Made by a program: the position numbers and the translations under genes | Origin: Coriobacteriia bacterium | GTDB lineage: Bacteria > Actinomycetota > Coriobacteriia > Anaerosomatales > Anaerosomataceae | Assembly (NCBI GenBank): GCA_016926975.1 | Contig: JAFGNP010000042.1 | Location: forward strand, 1-39,345 | Reading direction: 5' to 3' | DNA length: 39,345 nucleotides | Shown here: piece after piece, positions 37,585-39,345 of the stretch | Layout of the letters: every line of letters starts with the position of its first letter | How positions within the stretch are numbered: position 1 is the first letter of the stretch | Notes under the pieces: generated by a model | Seen by the model: the letters and a program-made list of their open reading frames with translations, nothing else | Database searches by the model: none | What the model was told of the DNA's origin: nothing

Positions 37585-39345
37585 CTACCAGTTCTCCCAA
37601 CTCCCGCCCGAGGTGTTACCCCGGCTGTGACCGGCCCCACATGCCGTTGAGGCGGAGCTGGTGGAAGTGACCCAGCAATCCTTCTTGGTGTAGCAGTTAG
37701 GATCGGTGCGCTTCAGGAAGCTCGACATGTACATCGTGTTCTTGTCGTTGTTGTACGCGTAGCGATCCGGCATAACACCGTTCCCGTCGCCGAGCAGCCT
37801 CGACATGCCGGCGCCGTGCGGGATCAGCACGTGGCAGTTGATGCAGTAGCTGGCCTTGTGAGTCGTGTTGTTCAGATGCACCTTGTTTGCGGCCACGGCC
37901 GGATGGCAGTTGGCGCAGAACGGGTCGTCGCCGCTGAACGGGCCGTTGTCGTCAGCTGTCATCGCCAGGTTCAGTGTCCACAGGTTCCCGTTCGGGTCCT
38001 TCGGCCACCACGTGTTGGGGCCGCGCAGTGAGTACTCGATCGTGGAGCCGTGCGGGCCCTGTGTGTAGTCGAGCGCGTTGGGATCGGTAGGAAGCGGTGA
38101 GTCTTCGTTTCCGTGGCAGTCCGAGCAGCACATCGTGTCTCCCGGAGACCAGAACTCCGCCAGCTGCCCTGCGTAGACCTTGCTGGTGCCCGCAGTGACC
38201 GTGTCCGAATAGCCGGTCACCGCTTCGGCTTCCTCGGCATCACCGTCAGCGTCCTGGTCGTACCTGCCGACACCGTTGGTGAGGACCACGGGGTGGCGCG
38301 ACTGGTTGCCGATGGCGAAGTCCCTCGCCACGTCGGTCCAGCGGTCGGTCGTCACCGCACCGGACTTCTGCCCGCCCCAACCCGAGAGATCGTCGTTGGC
38401 GCCCGAATGGCACTTGAAGCAGACCTCGTACTCGTAGGTCGCGTAGTCGAAGTCCTCGGTAACGAAGAACGATCCGTCCTTCCAGAACAGCTGCGCGGTC
38501 ACCTGCGCGGAGGTCGGCCAGTTGATGCCGACGAGCGACTCCAGACCCACCGGGTCGTAGACGTCGGTGTTGCTGCTACCCAGCTTGAAGCCTTGCCCGG
38601 TCACCCCTCGGATAGCCTCCGACACCACGTTGGAGGTACCCCAAGTGTGGCGAGCGTCGCCCACGAGATGGTGGTTGTGGCAATCGGCACACTCCACATG
38701 CTTGTGGTCGTTGATCCACGCCTGGTTCTCCATAGGCTGGTGCAGGTTCGCGTATTCGTGCGGCTTGTGTCCCGCGGTGTTGAGATCGGAGTGCATCTGC
38801 CCGTAGATGACCACGTTGGCTGTCGACATGTGCTGCAAGCCATACCAGTCGTAGTCGTCGCTTGTCTTCTTGACACCGTCGTCGCCTCCGACCACCAGGT
38901 CGTCATCGACCTCACTGTGACACCGGAAGCAGACGTCCTCCTCGTTGAGGTTGGGCTGGTTTGGCTGACCCAGCGCGTTCATCAGCCGTTGCTCGTCAGA
39001 CTCGTGCACGCTCCACGCCCCCAGCGAGACGGTGTTCTCGAGGGTACCGTGGCACTTGGCGCAGTTGGCGTAGAACACCGAAGTGTCACCGAAGTCGCCA
39101 GAAGTGACCGTGTAGTTGTGCGGCGAGACTTCCCACCACGATTCGGAGATGGCCAGCACGTAGTCCGACGACACGACGTTGGCCTTCTGGCCAGTCAGGT
39201 TGCGTGCGCGGTCCACAGTGTGGCAACTGAGGCACAGACCATCGTCTGTGTTGACAGCCGTGAAGTCGGTGGTCACGCCGCTACTACGGAGGTTGTAGGC
39301 CTTGGTGCTGTGCCCGAAGTAGTAGTGGTCCACGTGGCAGCTCAC
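37585..39345 (-). CDS. Multiheme c-type cytochrome, 5' end outside window
   Basis: 586 visible residues of an exported multiheme cytochrome. Eight complete CxxCH heme motifs are visible (CLSCH, CAKCH, CFRCH, CADCH, CFKCH, CSDCH, CANCH, CINCH) and a ninth is cut at the window edge (VSCHVDHYY). Extra His residues (HTWGTSNV, HDKHVECADCHNHH, HKASYC) could serve as distal ligands. The last residues include CGAGH, one residue short of a heme motif, and end GNTSGGSWENW. No signal peptide is visible because the start is outside. Proteins of this kind carry electrons outside the membrane. Its maturation genes, resB and ccsA, lie downstream on the same strand. Confidence 0.93.
   Translation of the reverse strand: MSCHVDHYYFGHSTKAYNLRSSGVTTDFTAVNTDDGLCLSCHTVDRARNLTGQKANVVSSDYVLAISESWWEVSPHNYTVTSGDFGDTSVFYANCAKCHGTLENTVSLGAWSVHESDEQRLMNALGQPNQPNLNEEDVCFRCHSEVDDDLVVGGDDGVKKTSDDYDWYGLQHMSTANVVIYGQMHSDLNTAGHKPHEYANLHQPMENQAWINDHKHVECADCHNHHLVGDARHTWGTSNVVSEAIRGVTGQGFKLGSSNTDVYDPVGLESLVGINWPTSAQVTAQLFWKDGSFFVTEDFDYATYEYEVCFKCHSGANDDLSGWGGQKSGAVTTDRWTDVARDFAIGNQSRHPVVLTNGVGRYDQDADGDAEEAEAVTGYSDTVTAGTSKVYAGQLAEFWSPGDTMCCSDCHGNEDSPLPTDPNALDYTQGPHGSTIEYSLRGPNTWWPKDPNGNLWTLNLAMTADDNGPFSGDDPFCANCHPAVAANKVHLNNTTHKASYCINCHVLIPHGAGMSRLLGDGNGVMPDRYAYNNDKNTMYMSSFLKRTDPNCYTKKDCWVTSTSSASTACGAGHSRGNTSGGSWENW

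Noticed and set aside
1-39345. CRISPR arrays, insertion sequences, rRNA genes, riboswitches and phage attachment sites
   Set aside because: I saw no spaced direct repeats, transposase motifs, rRNA sequence or known riboswitch cores; the only direct repeats noted are within rpmE and in the STAS intergenic region.

Overview
The window is GC-rich, densely packed bacterial DNA, and every protein gene except two small ones is on the minus strand. The gene order argS-lysA-hom-thrB ... rho-rpmE matches a block I know from Actinobacteria such as Mycobacterium tuberculosis. ThyX, split cytochrome c maturation genes (CcsA/ResB), a multiheme cytochrome, HypA/HypB, an oxygen-sensitive class I fumarase and an archaeal-like topoisomerase I point to an anaerobic or respiratory actinomycete, probably close to Coriobacteriia. 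That placement is inference. No mobile element, CRISPR array or rRNA was seen.

Region 1 (1-11772, read right to left) runs argS, lysA, hom, thrB, then a four-gene insertion of metallophosphoesterase, cyclic 2,3-diphosphoglycerate synthetase, 2-phosphoglycerate kinase and a transaldolase-family enzyme, then rho, rpmE and the start of thyX. From the metallophosphoesterase to rho every junction is an overlap or abutment. The two central enzymes are those that methanogens use to make the thermoprotectant cyclic 2,3-diphosphoglycerate (cDPG) from 2-phosphoglycerate. This is the most unusual system in the window.

Region 2 (11916-14738) holds a small plus-strand orphan gene, a phospholipase-C-like small protein, RlmH and a DUF6056-like membrane protein, then tRNA-Thr(CGT). 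Region 3 (14663-21454) looks like one long operon: mdh, fumarase alpha, an MFS transporter, fumarase beta, tmk, holB, ricT and the tRNA. The transporter separates the two fumarase subunit genes. Region 4 (21593-27011) has the archaeal-like topA, an HD-domain protein, hypB, hypA, tatC and tatA/B. The Tat and Hyp genes together suggest maturation and export of a nickel enzyme encoded elsewhere.

Region 5 (27086-27924) is a divergent pair of STAS-domain regulators around a repeat-rich intergenic region. Region 6 (27999-33501) carries two small membrane proteins, an RseC-like protein, an amidohydrolase with a changed active-site residue, UbiE/MenG and a B12-binding radical SAM protein, which suggests quinone or redox metabolism. 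Region 7 (33619-39345) has two small lipoproteins around a Rex-like repressor with a degraded nucleotide-binding motif, then ccsA, resB and a 5'-truncated multiheme cytochrome c.

Many start codons are GTG or TTG. I chose starts from Shine-Dalgarno spacing and overlap with the upstream stop. All functions come from reading motifs; no database search was run.
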